Positions 1-11,925 of a stretch of DNA of 64,000 bases are shown piece by piece. This DNA is from Bidens hawaiensis (lineage: Eukaryota > Streptophyta > Magnoliopsida > Asterales > Asteraceae). The stretch's first letter is position 1; each line of letters starts with the position of its first letter. The notes beneath the pieces were generated by a model that did not search any database, was not told the DNA's origin, and saw only the letters and a list, made by a program, of their open reading frames with translations. The DNA is taken from positions 1 through 64,000 of the forward strand of contig JAIQDT010007658.1 of assembly GCA_021521415.1 (NCBI GenBank), given 5' to 3'. The translations under genes and the position numbers were made by a program.

Positions 1-1024
1 ACTCACACGTGTAACGTATCACAAATATGCTTGTTAATTCACACACGATTCACAAACGAACACGAAACGTATTTTTGTGCTTAGGAATTATGTGCCGGGT
101 CTAGAGACTCGATAATAGTTCTGATACTTAAAAATCTCATTTTTGTGTCTTAGAACGCGAGTGAGGATTTTTCTGTGACGCACATCTCTCGGACTTTGGT
201 TTTTAGTAATCTTCGCAAACAGTGAGTTTCACTTACCCCTTTTTAAACTCTTTAAACGCTTTTCATTTGGGGGAGATAACATACTCCGAAAACGTTTTTA
301 GATTTTGTTAGTAAATTATGTATCACTTGTAAAGGCTAAGTGGCAAACGAAACAATTGAAGTCCTACACATCGAACCGTTTAGTATTGGAAAATAGCGAG
401 TCACTGTTGAGTAGTACTACTGGGTTTGACAAACCCCACCCAACGCTAAACTCGACTGGAGGTCGAGTGGGTGTAATTTTGGCTAACACATTACCATGGT
501 CTGGATGACCTGGTGGCAAGGCACTTGATAAACAGTCAGCTTCGGTGTCGAACACTTAGTAATACTTGTTGTATAGGCTAGCTACCTATCGATATATAAT
601 TGATTTAACACTATCTGGTAAACGCTAAACGCTAAACGCTAAACGAAAACGCTGAACGCAGAACGTTGAACGCAAAACGCTAAACGCTTTATTTTATATA
701 AACTTGTGAACTCACCAACCTCGTGTTGACACTTTTAGTATGTTATTCTTAGGTAGCCGAGGCGGGCGCGCGGTATAGGATCATGCATTGCTTGAAAACG
801 CTTTTGTTTATGCAAACTATTTTAAACTGTTATCATTGGGTTTTAAGTCGTCCTGCGTGACGCAACATTTGTTTTATGGTTTTTACGCTTCCGCATTAAT
901 TACTCGTAAACGTTTTGTGGTTTGAAAACTTTGTATTATGGTTTGATTATAACTAATGAATCCGATCCTGTTAGTTCACACCCTCTGACGGTAAAACTCC
1001 GTTAGTGGATTTTGAGGGTGTGAC
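1..1024 (+). mobile_element. 3' part of a long gypsy LTR (forward copy)
   Basis: This stretch matches, in inverted orientation, the LTR at 3954-4960. Both share the end GAGGGTGTGACA, the TTTACCGTC/GACGGTAAA box near the terminus, the CGCGCGCCCGCC box and the AACGCT minisatellite. The LTR ends at 1024 in ...TGTGACA. No primer-binding site follows, so this is a 3' or solo LTR rather than a 5' LTR. Its start lies outside the window. The internal orientation (+) is opposite to the gypsy pol at 6708-8343, so it belongs to another insertion of the same family. Confidence 0.75.
620..687. repeat. AACGCT minisatellite in the LTR
   Basis: About ten imperfect tandem copies of a 6-7 base unit (AACGCTA / AACGCAA). 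The matching inverted LTR has a degenerate version at about 4296-4348, so the array is an old part of this LTR family and varies in copy number. Confidence 0.8.
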
Positions 1025-2030
1025 ATATAGGCCTATAGGGGCAGTATAGACAAAAGAAATTTTAAATTTTTTTAGACACTTTTATAATGTGTTTTGTTAC
1101 CTATATTATGAAGATTAGAGAGAGTGTATATGCACTACTTTAGGAGGTTACCAGGATAAAGCTCGTGCGATACACAAATGGTTAACAAAAATATATAACA
1201 AAAAAATTGAATTTGATAACATACATAATAACATATATTATGAATTCATAAGATATAAATAATTTTTTAAAATACATAGATTAGTTAGAATATTTTGTAT
1301 TTGTATTTTAAAGTAATCAGAATGGAAGGTTGTGAATCTATACCAATGAAAAAAAGAGAATACTAACATCAATTCATCCAATGTGAGTTGGTAAGCTACA
1401 AACATTTTAAAGCAAGGTAATGATCAGTTCGATTCCCACCAATAACAAGTTTTTAAATGGAAATTGTAAAACTGGAAACTTGTACACTTGGCAGCCTATG
1501 TGGGTGGTCTAGTTGAATGACATGTGAAAAGATTGTCTTGCTTTAATAGTATAGGTAGATATTTACTTAAAAGACTTGATGATGAGTAAATTACTGAAAG
1601 GTTGAATAATATATTAGGATAAACTGAATTTAAATTTAAATTTAAATTTACATAATTTACTTAACTAAGTAATTTGCAGTTGTACCTCAATATCATTCGT
1701 TTAAGATTATATTATGACTTTTTTCTGTAAAATTTTTCTATATAGTCGTATAGCCCTATACGATCCCTATATGATTTATGGTGTACCAGGTGCTATACAA
1801 GCAATTAAATACCTATACGGCTCGTATAGGTCTATATGATCGTATATTCTGCAAAAGGTTGTTTACCCCTCCGTACACTTGTCAGTCATGCGTAGCCTAT
1901 ACAACCCATTTAGGCCTATGCAGCTTGTATATGCAAGTCCAGTCAGCATGGTAGTGGTGTATGAATATCATATCCCTTTACAAATAATTTATTAACTTCA
2001 ATCATAATATATACTATATATAAAATTAGT
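1025..2030. other. AT-rich non-coding spacer
   Basis: No plausible gene. About 1740-1930 holds several short palindromic variants of CTATACG/CGTATAG. An AAATTT tandem run lies near 1630. A SINE-like stretch is listed separately. Confidence 0.5.
1375..1450 (+). repeat. Possible tRNA-derived SINE head
   Basis: A box-A-like GAGTTGGTAAGC (about 1384-1395) is followed some 30 bases later by a box-B-like AGTTCGATTCC (about 1426-1436), the spacing of an internal RNA polymerase III promoter. The flanks do not form a tRNA cloverleaf that I can see, so a SINE is likelier than a tRNA gene. Ends are undefined. Confidence 0.4.
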
Positions 2031-2189
2031 GGCGAAACTTAGACTAAGTAATAGAGGTGACCGGAGTCACTTAGAGGTGACTGCGCTCAATACTTATAAC
2101 AAAGTTTTGGACAAATTGTGAAAATTTACCTTACGAGCGAAAAACGGCAGTTACCGGGGTCACCCCCGCCCCCCTTTAAAGCTTCGCCC
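2031..2189. mobile_element. Possible short MITE
   Basis: The stretch opens with GGCGAAACTT and closes with the near-complement of it, GCTTCGCC, giving imperfect terminal inverted repeats on a 160 bp unit. The interior holds GTGACCGGAGTCAC and GGGGTCACCCCC-like palindromes. No clear target-site duplication was found. Confidence 0.35.
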
Positions 2190-2897
2190 ATGTATAAAAT
2201 ACTACTTACCCATGTCATGTGACACTATTGCTAATAAGCTACATACGACAATGACTGTGTTACATAAATATGTACTACAACATCAGTCGTATCAGTAAAT
2301 CTCACAAATAACAAAATCTATTGATAAGGTCTAGATTGTGATGTAGGGAAATCTTATCCCTATCCATGAGGATAGAGATATTGATATAGAAATACTTGCG
2401 GCTCAAAGGGTGGATTTATGTACCCCTTAACTTAATCGGAGAAGTGCAAATATTTAAGGTTTCTAGCATTCTTGTTAGATCAGTATGAATATTATGTTTA
2501 GCATGTTAATAACATAACTTGAAAGTGCCAGGGTGGCAATCAAGTGTCACGAAACCTTTTGTCCATTTTTTTTATCAAAACTACCACTTTCAAAATTATA
2601 CATTAGCTATAAGTGTTTGCAAAATTAGTCTTCAACTATCATTTGCACCCAGTTCTGACCTTGAAAATCAAATTGATTTATTAACTAAAAGTTTCTTGCA
2701 AAATTATTAGATTACCTAGTTCTAAATTTCCTTTTTTGGGATACTCCTGAACTTTTCTTTTATATTCGCCAATGTATGGATCTAAAGCAATCAACATATG
2801 TAATATCTCGAAAAATATCATGTTCATTTTGGGTTAAAAATGTCAACTTTGAAAATAGAAGGACCCAAAAATTATTTATTAATAAACATGGTAAAGA

Positions 2898-2901
<4 letters not shown>
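2190..2901. other. Non-coding spacer, nothing recognised
   Basis: AT-rich sequence with only chance reading frames; no repeat structure or conserved coding pattern is visible. Confidence 0.5.
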
Positions 2902-2934
<33 letters not shown>

Positions 2935-2937
<3 letters not shown>

Positions 2938-3443
2938 TAAGGATCCTAAGAGAACCATTTGCAAATTGAGAACTTTGAGAACCATTTTTGACCACTAAAA
3001 ACACCTTTAAAAAAATATTTAAAAAAATCATAAAACAAAAAATAACAAAAATTTTAAAAAAGTAAAAAAACCAAAATTCTTATATTTCATTCCAGTTTCA
3101 TTAAAAAAATAAAAAAAAATCATCGTATTATACACATATGTATAATTTTATTTAATCTTTAGTTACGTAATATATATATATGTACAGTATCATTTATCTT
3201 AAATTATACACACGTGTATAAAAAATCATGTAAATGTACATATATGTATATATTATACATATGTGTATATAATTTCTAAACCGAGTTTTTTTTAATGAAA
3301 TTGGGATGTTATAATTAGAATTTTGGTTTTTTTTTACTTTTTTCATTTTTGTGTTTTTTTATTTTATGATTTTTTTTTTATTTTTGGTTCAAAATGGTTC
3401 TCATAATTCTCAATTTCAAAAACGTTCTCTCATGATCCTGATC
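2935..3443. mobile_element. Foldback MITE in a TA microsatellite
   Basis: The two halves are near-complements along almost the whole length. The left end reads GGATCCTAAGAGAACC and the right end GTTCTCTCATGATCC. Further in, GAGAACCATTTTTGACC pairs with GGTTCAAAATGGTTCTC, and AAAAACCAAAATTCTTAT pairs with the matching run near 3310-3340. It is flanked by (TA)n at 2902-2933 and about 3444-3455, as expected for an element that targets TA dinucleotide repeats. There is no coding capacity. Confidence 0.75.

Positions 3444-3475
<32 letters not shown>
3444..3475. repeat. (TA)n(TG)n microsatellite
   Basis: A short TA run followed by about eleven TG units, next to the foldback MITE. Confidence 0.85.
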
Positions 3476-3742
3476 ACATAACGGTTCAAATAAGAATAAG
3501 GAGTTTTCTAGGAATGGTAAGAACTAACAAATTTTTGACATTTAGCATTACAAACTATGATGAAAGAACAATTCTAGGAAACTATGTCTGTTATAATGAT
3601 AAAAGAGAAATTCTATGAAACTATGTCGGTTATTGGTGATTTTAAATCTTAACCATTGATTAACATGATCCAATGGTTATGATTTATTCCTAGTCTTCCT
3701 ATGAGACTACTTATTTTTAAATAACCACCTATATATATATAC

Positions 3743-3777
<35 letters not shown>

Positions 3778-3953
3778 CTATATTAAGTTAGAAGAATTTC
3801 ATATTAAGGAAATGGGGGAAAGGAATCTATCCCACATGGAAAGAAGGAAATGGAACTCCTTCATATGGGTATAAATAAGGAAGATAAAGTCCATCAAATA
3901 TGAAAAGTAGGAAACATTTAGAAGCTCTTTATAAAGATAAGAGTTTCCATAGT
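3476..3953. other. Non-coding spacer with LTR-like debris
   Basis: A (TA)n(GA)n microsatellite occupies about 3729-3777. From 3779 to 3950 the sequence has the look of a Copia LTR (a TATCCCACATGG motif, then GGGTATAAATAAGG as a TATA-like box), but no ends are defined. Confidence 0.4.
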
Positions 3954-6575
3954 TGTCACACTCTCAAAATCCACTAACGGAGTTTTACCGTCAGAGGGTG
4001 TGAACTAACAGGATCGGAATCATCAGTTATAATCAAACCATAAAATAAAGTTTCAAAACCATGAATACGTTTACGAGTAAATAAATGCGGAAGCGTAAAA
4101 ACCTTTAATCAAAAGTTGTGTCACGAAGGACGACTTAAAACCAACGATAACAGTTAAAAATAAGTTTTGCATAATTAGAATGTGTCAAGCAATGCATGTT
4201 CCTAAACCGCGCGCCCGCCTCGGCTACCTGAGAATAACATACTAAAAGTGTCAACACAAGGTTGGTGAGTTCACAAGTTATATAAAAATAAATCGTTTAG
4301 CGTTTGCGTTCAGCGTTTTGCGTTACAGCGTTTTGCGTTTTGCGTTGCCAGATAGTGTTATGTCAATTATATATCTATAGGTGGCTAGCCTATAAAGCAA
4401 GTATTTACCAAGTGTTCGACACCGAAGCTGACTCGTTTATTAAGTGCCTTGTCACCAGGTCCTCCAGACCATGGTACGTGTTAGCCAAAATTACACCCGC
4501 TCGACCTCCAGCCGAGTTTAGCGTTGGGTGGGGTTTGTCAAACCCAGTAGTACTACTCAACAGTGACTCGCTATTCTAAATATTAACCGGTTCGATGTGT
4601 AGGACTTCAAATGTTTCGTTTGCCACTTAGCCTTTACAAGTGATATATAATTTATAACAAAATCTTAAATGCGTTGTGGAGTATGTTATCTCCCCCAAGT
4701 GAAAAGCGTTTGAAAGCAGTTTAAAGAGGGGAAAGTGAAACTCACTGTTTGCGAAGAATTTCCCAAATTAAATCACCAAGATGCGCGTCACAGAAAAACT
4801 CTCTCTAGCGTTCTAAAACAACAAAGAGATTTTTCTAAGTGTCGGAATATTATCGAGTCTCTACACCCGGCACATAATACCTATGCACATAACATGTTTC
4901 GTGTTTCGTTTGTGAATCGTGTGTGACTTTAACAAGTGTATTTGTGACACATTACATGTGTAAGCAATCATATACGTGTCATGTATTCATAAAGTACATC
5001 ACTAGCAATTTTTCCCCGTAAGGGCATTTTGGTCAAATTATGACAATCAATTAGCAGTTATTCCCCGCAAGGGCATTTTAGTCAAAACACGACAATTATC
5101 TTGCAATCATTCCCCTCAAGGGCATTTTGGTCAAAACACAATAATAAATTAACAAGTATCATATTTCATGCATTTTCACAAAACTCAGCAGCTAGTTTCA
5201 CCGAGACAGAAATTCTACTTAAAAGATTGTACTATTCCACCGATCATAACATCTCAATTAATTTACCAAAAATCATCACAGAAGCATATATGTCTTAGGT
5301 TTCCAGAACATATTTTATTATATTTTTATTCCACATAGTTTTCTCACAATCATCAAATCATTACTGCAAACTCATAACAGTCAAATTCATGCGCAACAGA
5401 ATGTTGTTTGCAATTCCCGTTAAACGAAAAATCCAATAAATGCAAGACCACTTGGTCTAGGTTCCTAACTCAATGAGTCAACTTCCAGAAGTGGAACCAA
5501 CCCAATTGGTCTCGTAGTTCATGAGATACAACATTTACAAAACAACCTAACAGCAGGTCTAACAGCTCAGCTTTGCACAACGTTTTTGTAAAATCATAAA
5601 AGTTAACTTCTACTTGTCCAAAAATTACAAGTTTATATTCTTTAGAAACTAGACTCAACCTAGTTTACTGTAGTATTAATAATCTCAACCAATTTTCATG
5701 TTTACACTTCGTTACAGTCACTTAAACATCAAATACACATTCTGTCCAGAAACTGTTTGCATCCAAACTCAACTTAATAACAATCTATGAACTATCATGC
5801 ATTCATATAACCCTCTAGACTCCATAAACACCATCCATGCACATCAATTACACATTACACACAAGATTAGGGTTTTTGTTTGAACTCAAATCAAAGACAC
5901 AACAATCAACATGTAACAAGATTCAATCTAGTTATCAAATCATCATTCAAATAACAACAATCATATTAACTATACACACACACCAAAATCGGCTGTTAGG
6001 GTTTACAATTAACCCAACAAACATCAAAATTAAGTAACAAGGATGTATAGGAAAATCAGTTATACCTTCCTAGCACATAGTTCTTCAATCACAAGCTTGA
6101 TTTCTTGGTTGAATGTGTGTGTGAAGGTGACGGCAGCCAAGAGGGATGGAGGGGGTGGCTGATCGGTTTTGGGAGAAAGAAAAATAAGAGTTAGGGTTTA
6201 TTATAACATAGTATTTATAGAATACTATGTTACACTCTAGCCCCTCCACTTTTAAGTATTACTTTTCCTAGCTTAAACTAACTTGTTTACATCTTGAGTT
6301 AACGTTTATAACCATGTTATCACACAACACATAAGTCTAACACATAATTATCACATAATTACTGTTTTGACGTTTTTCGTTTATTCATCAATCGTTTGCG
6401 TCAACTCGTTTGCATTTCGGTGCAATTCCCGAAAGACTACACATGTAGAAAGTGTTAAGCATCATTTAAACCCTAGTTTAAATGTAATGAAGTGTGCGTT
6501 ATAGATTCAATGATCTTAAGTTTGAATTGACGAAGTTGAGTTAACGGAGTTAACCTGAAATTGACGATTGTCACA
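3954..6575 (-). mobile_element. 3' LTR of the truncated gypsy element
   Basis: Read on the minus strand this 2.6 kb LTR begins TGTGACAATCG (6575) and ends GTGTGACA (3954). A purine-rich tract (ATGGGAATGA) lies just before its start, as expected for the 3' LTR of the minus-strand pol at 6708-8343. The terminal 1 kb is the inverted relative of 1-1024. Internal direct repeats are listed separately. Its start could be three bases further out (TGATGTGACA). Confidence 0.75.
5003..5150. repeat. 49-bp tandem repeat, three copies
   Basis: The core CCCC(G/T)(T/C)AAGGGCATTTTGGTCAAA recurs with starts near 5012, 5061 and 5110, a period of 49 bases. It lies inside the gypsy LTR. Confidence 0.85.
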
Positions 6576-6707
6576 TCATTCCCATGTTAAAGAATTTTCG
6601 TCCCGAAAATTTGAGTCAAGTCGTGATGAGCGTCTGAGAAAGTAAGAAAAATTTTCAGTTTGTCATATCATCCCCTAGTAGAAGGAAATTTCGTCCCGAA
6701 ATTTAAT

Positions 6708-8343
6708 TCATACCTCCGGTGATGTCTGACGGTTTGCCGAGTTTCGCGGTTTTCTGTGTTTGGTTAGCCCTTCAAAAAGGTGAGGATACTTTTTCATCAT
6801 TTGATCCTCGCGTTCCCACATGAACTCCGTTCCACGTCTCGAGTTCCAACGAACTTTAACGATTGGAATTTTGCTGTGTTTGAGCGTTTTGGTTTCCCAA
6901 TCCAAAACCTCGACTGGTTCCTCAATGAAACGTAACTGTTCATCAACTTGCAGTTCCTCCAAAGGAACTACTTGGGTTTCATCGGACAGGCATTTCTTCA
7001 AATTTGATACGTGGAATACCTCGTGTACGCCACTGAGTTCCGTTGGCAGGTCCAGTCGGTACGCCACCGGACCAATGCGCTCAGTTATCCGGTACGGACC
7101 AACATACCGTGGGTTGAGTTTGTTTCGCTTACCAAAGCGAACCACACCTTTCCAAGGTGAGACTTTGAGTAACACTCGATCGTTCACTTGAAATTCGAGA
7201 GGTTTTCGGCGCTTGTCGGCGTAACTCTTTTGGCGATCTCGTGCTGCTGTCATGCGATTTCGGATTTGAACAATCTTTTCCGAAGTTTCGAGTACCAGTT
7301 CTGGACCAGTGATTTGGCTGTCACCCACCTCTGCCCAGCAGAGTGGTGATCGACACTTCCGTTCGTACAGCGCTTCAAACGGCGCTGCCTTAATACTTGC
7401 GTGGTAGCTGTTATTATACGAAAACTCTACCAAAGGTAAGTGGGGTTCCCAACTTTTTCCGAAATCCAATACGCAGGCACGCAACATATCCTCCAGGGTC
7501 TGAATAGTTCGTTCACTTTTCCCATCCGTTTGAGGATGGTATGCTGTGCTCATATCAAGACGGGTGCCTAGTGCGCTTTGCAGCGACTTCCAAAAGTGCG
7601 AAGTGAAACGAGAATCTCGATCAGAAATGATTTAGACAGGCACTCCGTGTCTAGACACTACTTCCTTCATGTAAACACGAGTCAGTCTTTCCATTTTGTC
7701 CGTTTCTTTAATCGCTAGGAAGTGTGCCGACTTGGTCAACCGGTCAACGATCACCCAGATGGTATCGCATCCCGTCGGTGTCTTAGGTAAACTCGTGATA
7801 AAATCCATTGAGATGTGTTCCCATTTCCACATTGGGAGTTCCGGTTGTTGCAGTAGTCCAGATGATTTCTGGTATTCTATCTTGACTCTGGCACAAGTCA
7901 AGCATTTGCCCACGTAGGTGGCAATGTCGGCTTTCATGTTCGGCCACCAGTAAAGTGCCTTTAAATCATGGTACATTTTATCTGAGCCAGGGTGGATAGA
8001 ATATCGGGACTTGTGAGCTTCGTCCATCACTAGAGTTCTCAACTCTCCGTATCGTGAAACCCAAATCCGGTTCTCAAAATATCGGACCCCGTCCGATCTG
8101 GTTTCAAGTTGCTTGCTCATGCCCCGCATGAGTTCTGATGGAAGATTGTCATCTTTCAAAGCTTCAAGTTGCACATCGCGAATCTGATCGGGTAAGCTGG
8201 CATGAATCGTGAGTTGCAATGCTCTCACCCGTCTGGGTTTATCTGTTTCTTTTCTGCTGAGGGCGTCGGCCACTACATTGGCCTTGCCAGGGTGGTACTT
8301 GATGGCACAATCATAATCCTTGAGCAGCTCGACCCAACGAGAC
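6708..8343 (-). pseudogene. Ty3/gypsy (chromovirus-like) pol, 5'-truncated
   Basis: Minus-strand pol remnant of an LTR retrotransposon. In order: the last residues of RNase H ([20 protein letters not shown], then ADALSRK at about 8273-8340), the integrase zinc finger (H..H in [12 protein letters not shown] in KCLTC), and the integrase core with DFITSLP, SDRDSRF and [11 protein letters not shown] supplying the D, D and E. It ends in a chromodomain-like tail (about residues 205-260 of the downstream frame: [18 protein letters not shown]). One in-frame stop (TAA at about 7632-7634) splits the core just before IISDRD; otherwise the frame is open. Gag, protease and reverse transcriptase are missing: the element stops at 8350 against an unrelated LTR. 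The tail points to the Tekay/Del type of chromovirus (family knowledge); the lineage name is inference. Confidence 0.9.
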
Positions 8344-8350
8344 CAATAAA

Positions 8351-10198
8351 TGCCAAGTATTTAAGTATAAGGACCAAAATGAAAAATCTGATTGCTTGAC
8401 ATATCGCGATACGTGATGGATCAGAAAGACAACCCATCGCGTACCGCGATGGGTATGTCACAAGCTCGCAGAAATAGGTGGTATCGCGATAAGTGTGCTC
8501 CCAAAGCCATTATGTCATCGCGTACTGCGATGACGTGGTCTGACAGGCAAAGATGCATGCTAGGCCACGTGGCATATGTGGCAAAGCTAGTGATGACGTT
8601 GTACAGCTACTAGGCGGCATCACGATGGGCATCCAAGAACTCCATCGCGTACCGAAATGGAATAAAATATTAGTATGATAATGCCTGATCCATCGCGATG
8701 CGCGATGGATCCTTTTTAAAACCCATCACGTACCACGATGGGTCAGCTTGACGGCCTTAATAAATAGGGCAGCCAACCCTCTCATTTCAGCACACCAACC
8801 AATCCCTCATTCTAAAATATTCTCTCACTACCTCGCAATATGTGCCCTCGATCCGACGATCGTTACCTCGTAAACCGTTCCCCCAACCAACGATTCCTCG
8901 ACGTTCGTGCCAACCGGCATTCTAGCTCGAAGAACGTGCACGACCCGATGACCACCATACACTGCCTTGGTTTGCGTGCCAAGAAAGGCTAATCAAGAAT
9001 ATCTCGATAAGCGTGGAAGTGCTGCCGAAAGTATATATAAGTGATTATTAGGCTGATCAAGGTAGGGGTTATGCCCGAATAAAATATTATTATAATATTA
9101 AAATGGGCTTAGACCCTAGTCGAGAGAATACTTGATGCCTTTAAAGTATAAACATAGAAAAATATAATTTAATAAGGATGTCGAGATTAAATAATTCTTT
9201 GTTAGTAAATAAAACATTATTTAATTTTCTTGAATAAGTGAAGAAATAAGAAGAAACGTAGTGTTTAGAAAGATAAATAGTCGAACTAGAGATTCGAACA
9301 TGTTTAATAAAGAAAAGACGATTTGAACTAAAGGTTCGAAAAGAAAATATAATCGAGTTAAAGATATGCGAAAAAGACTAAAGGTATAGAGCTAGATTAT
9401 TAATCTAGTAATAACAAATAGTTATACTCGTACTATTGGTCCGAGATAACAAGAAAGAGAAAAACAATCAGTGAACTGTAGCTGATAAAACAAAAGGTGA
9501 ATACGCCCCAAACTTTTATAACTAGTTTAATCGAGTCAATTAAATTGATTACATGAGATTACATATCTCTAAAACATTATGAACAAAAGTAGTCGCTTGC
9601 ACTCAAGCTGTCGTGTACATTTGTCTGGATCCTTTCATACGTGGTAGACGGTGGGCACACCGCGCAACACTTGGTTATGCCTCCGCCATGACGGGCCGGA
9701 CCTAGGTAATCATGTGCATACTAATGGTAGCTAAGTAATCTCGAATGCTGCAGTGTTTGCTGAGCGGTTTCGAGTTGAGCTTAAGTTTATAATTGTGATT
9801 TTGTGATTTAGTTTTAACTTGGTTATTCCTAAGCCACGATGGGCCGAGACCCAAGTTATGTCTCGAGGGGTAATTAAGTAAATAAAGTATTTTGCGTCAG
9901 CTGGCATGTGTTGCTAACGTATTTTTAAACTGTTTTACAGGTAATGAAGGACAGATGCTTGGGAGATCTGATGGCTCAGATAAATCTTTTGTTATTGTTA
10001 ATTGTAATTGGTGGTTTTAAACAAAGAAACTTTTGTAAACATTATCGGGTATTTTTATAATCTCGTGTTTTGAATGTATATATAAATGTTGATATTTTAT
10101 CCACGCTAAATTTCCGCTAATATACCGTGACTCTGGTTTATTTACAAAAACGGTACCAACTATAGGTCACACGCCTAGGCCTAAGATGGGGTGTGACA
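8351..10198 (+). mobile_element. Gypsy-type LTR, 5' end lost (copy S)
   Basis: It ends in GGGGTGTGACA (10198) and is homologous, in opposite orientation, to the intact solo LTR at 53260-55367. Shared landmarks include the palindromes near 8400-8740, the CACGATGGGCC...AAGTTATGTCTCGAGGG block (about 9835-9870) and the terminal GGTCACACGCCTAGG block. The first 30 or so bases of the full LTR are absent: it starts at TGCCAAG, directly against gypsy RNase H sequence. No primer-binding site follows 10198. This looks like a solo LTR joined to the gypsy pol by deletion or illegitimate recombination. Confidence 0.75.
8401..8742. repeat. Dispersed CATCGCG/CGCGATG palindromes
   Basis: At least six imperfect palindromes built on CCATCGCGTACCGCGATGG: about 8401-8419, 8433-8453, 8514-8534, 8641-8661, 8687-8711 and 8722-8742, with partial ones near 8478 and 8614. 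The same motif type recurs in the related LTR at 54945-55260. Confidence 0.8.
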
Positions 10199-10947
10199 AA
10201 AACATACATGCACCGATGACCAAATTACAAAACATCTTGTGAACAAGTGACGTAGTAAAATACAAACACATATGACATCATAGAACACAAATAAATATAA
10301 TAATATGATGACAATTACATGCAAAATCCACCTTAAATGTAAAAAATTTTAAACCCTGAGATAGAGCTAACACACAAAACTGTCGTTGGATTATACTCGT
10401 TCTATTTTACTTTTTGTTTTTTTTTTGTTTGTTTATAGACACTTTGATAAACAAGTATTAGAAAAACCTAATTTTTTTTAATAAATTTCATCAACAATAT
10501 TACTTTGCCTATAAAACAATGTACTCTTTTAAAGAAATTCAAAAACTAAGGTTTGTTATTTCTTTGGGAAACAATAAAAAGGTGTTTAGTAGTGATGATA
10601 TTTTTATTCTCTTATCTTGGAACGATAACCTAGAGGTCGTGGGTTCGAAACCGATCCTAAATGCCAATCTTCTTGCCGCTAAGTGAGGCTGATTTACCTC
10701 TCACGTGATGGGCCAGGGTCTGGCGTGGGCCGGTTTGCGTGTCCGGAACAACACGTTTTTTGAAACAATAACTCCTGTTTGTGTGAATAGATGGCTTAAA
10801 CGCCATGCATGTCTTCTTAAGGTAAAATCGCTAGTAATACTTTTTATGTTTGGATTGAAAAAATGGTTATAAAATTATGTTGAGCACCCTAAAAGCCCAA
10901 TGGGCCAAATTGACTAAACATAACTGAAACTTTGATACACGCATGCC
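10199..10947. other. Non-coding spacer
   Basis: AT-rich, without a convincing gene. It contains the SINE-like stretch near 10600-10760. Confidence 0.5.
10600..10760 (+). repeat. Possible tRNA-derived SINE
   Basis: A strong box B (GTGGGTTCGAAACC, about 10638-10652) is preceded by TTGGAACGATAACCTAGAGG and followed by a GC-richer body (GATGGGCCAGGGTCTGGCG) that stands out from the AT-rich surroundings. No cloverleaf fits, so a tRNA gene is unlikely. Ends are not defined. Confidence 0.4.
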
Positions 10948-11352
10948 TAGAGGTGCACAAAATCGGGTTTTTTTAAAACCCGGAATCGGGCAGGAACCAA
11001 TTTTTTTGTCTTCGGGTACAGAATGGAACCGGTTCCACTCAGGAAACAGGTAGGAAACGGACCCGACCTGCTGGAATGAAATGGGAACCTAGTGAAACTG
11101 GGTAGGGTAGGAACCAGGACCGGGTTTTACATAAAAACCAGGTACGCCGTTTTTTTTTTAATTTAAACATTTTTGACTGTTAGGAACCGATTCCAACGGC
11201 TATATAGCCGTTTTTGACCGTTGAAACTGGTTTTTTAACTATATACACCTTACACATACATTAAATAGCATGGTGGTGTGTAAAACTTGTTAAACCACTT
11301 TCAAAACTCTAAAACACACTTTAAATCATAATTAAGTTTAATCCGACAATCA

Positions 11353-11627
11353 ATGGAAAGTAACAACGACGTTGTTATGGTCATCGAACAACACGATGCT
11401 ACGAGGTAGGGGTTCATTATGATTTGTGTGTCATGACCGAATCACAAGAGATGGCCCGGTGCAAGTATTGTTCCAAGTTTCTGAAAGCGGGGTCAAACTT
11501 CACCTCACGCAAACATATAAATAAGTATTGTCGTGAGAAAAAAAGTTTGGATGCCAAGAAAGCGGAAGCGGGAGAGTCGTCCCGCTCTACAACTCAAGCA
11601 CCTACCGACGCCGGTAACAACGCTTAA
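11353..11627 (+). pseudogene. BED zinc-finger fragment, opposing orientation
   Basis: An ATG at 11353 opens 18 codons that end in TAG. Shifting the frame near 11395 gives a continuous BED-type finger (CKYCSKFLKAGSNFTSRKHI, then KYC), followed by a Ser/Thr-rich tail and a stop at 11625-11627. The CxxC...HxxxxC spacing matches the finger at the start of the minus-strand transposase of the same element. No catalytic hAT sequence follows; AT-rich DNA with AATAAA (about 11733) comes instead. It may be the 5' end of a second, inverted element copy or a stand-alone BED frame. It is frameshifted, so a functional protein is unlikely as it stands. Confidence 0.6.
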
Positions 11628-11925
11628 TCGTTTTAGAACGCGGGATTAAAACGACGGACCTTGTTTTTTATTTTAACTTGTTATGTTTAATATCATCATG
11701 TTTAATAATGTTTGTAATATTTGTTGTTTTTTATAATAAAATGTTCGTCGTTATTGTAATCAGTTGAAAAAGTAACAAAAAATAAAGCATGACTAATAAG
11801 AAAAAAAACATTACTAGTAATAAACAAAGCAAAACTAGTTAATAAATAAAGCAAAACTAAAATTACTTGAAATTTGATCGTGTTACAAATTACTTTACTA
11901 AAACAAATAAAATTTACAAGTTTTC

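Noticed and set aside
1384..1437. A tRNA gene
   Set aside because: Box A and box B are present, but I could not pair an acceptor stem or an anticodon arm. A SINE is likelier. The same holds for 10600-10760.
5837..6037. Short ORFs in 4304-6037 and 305-555
   Set aside because: They lie in LTR sequence, are short and are not shared in frame between the two LTR copies.
6820..7191. A + strand ORF of 123 codons opposite gypsy integrase
   Set aside because: A shadow of the pol frame with no similarity to known proteins.
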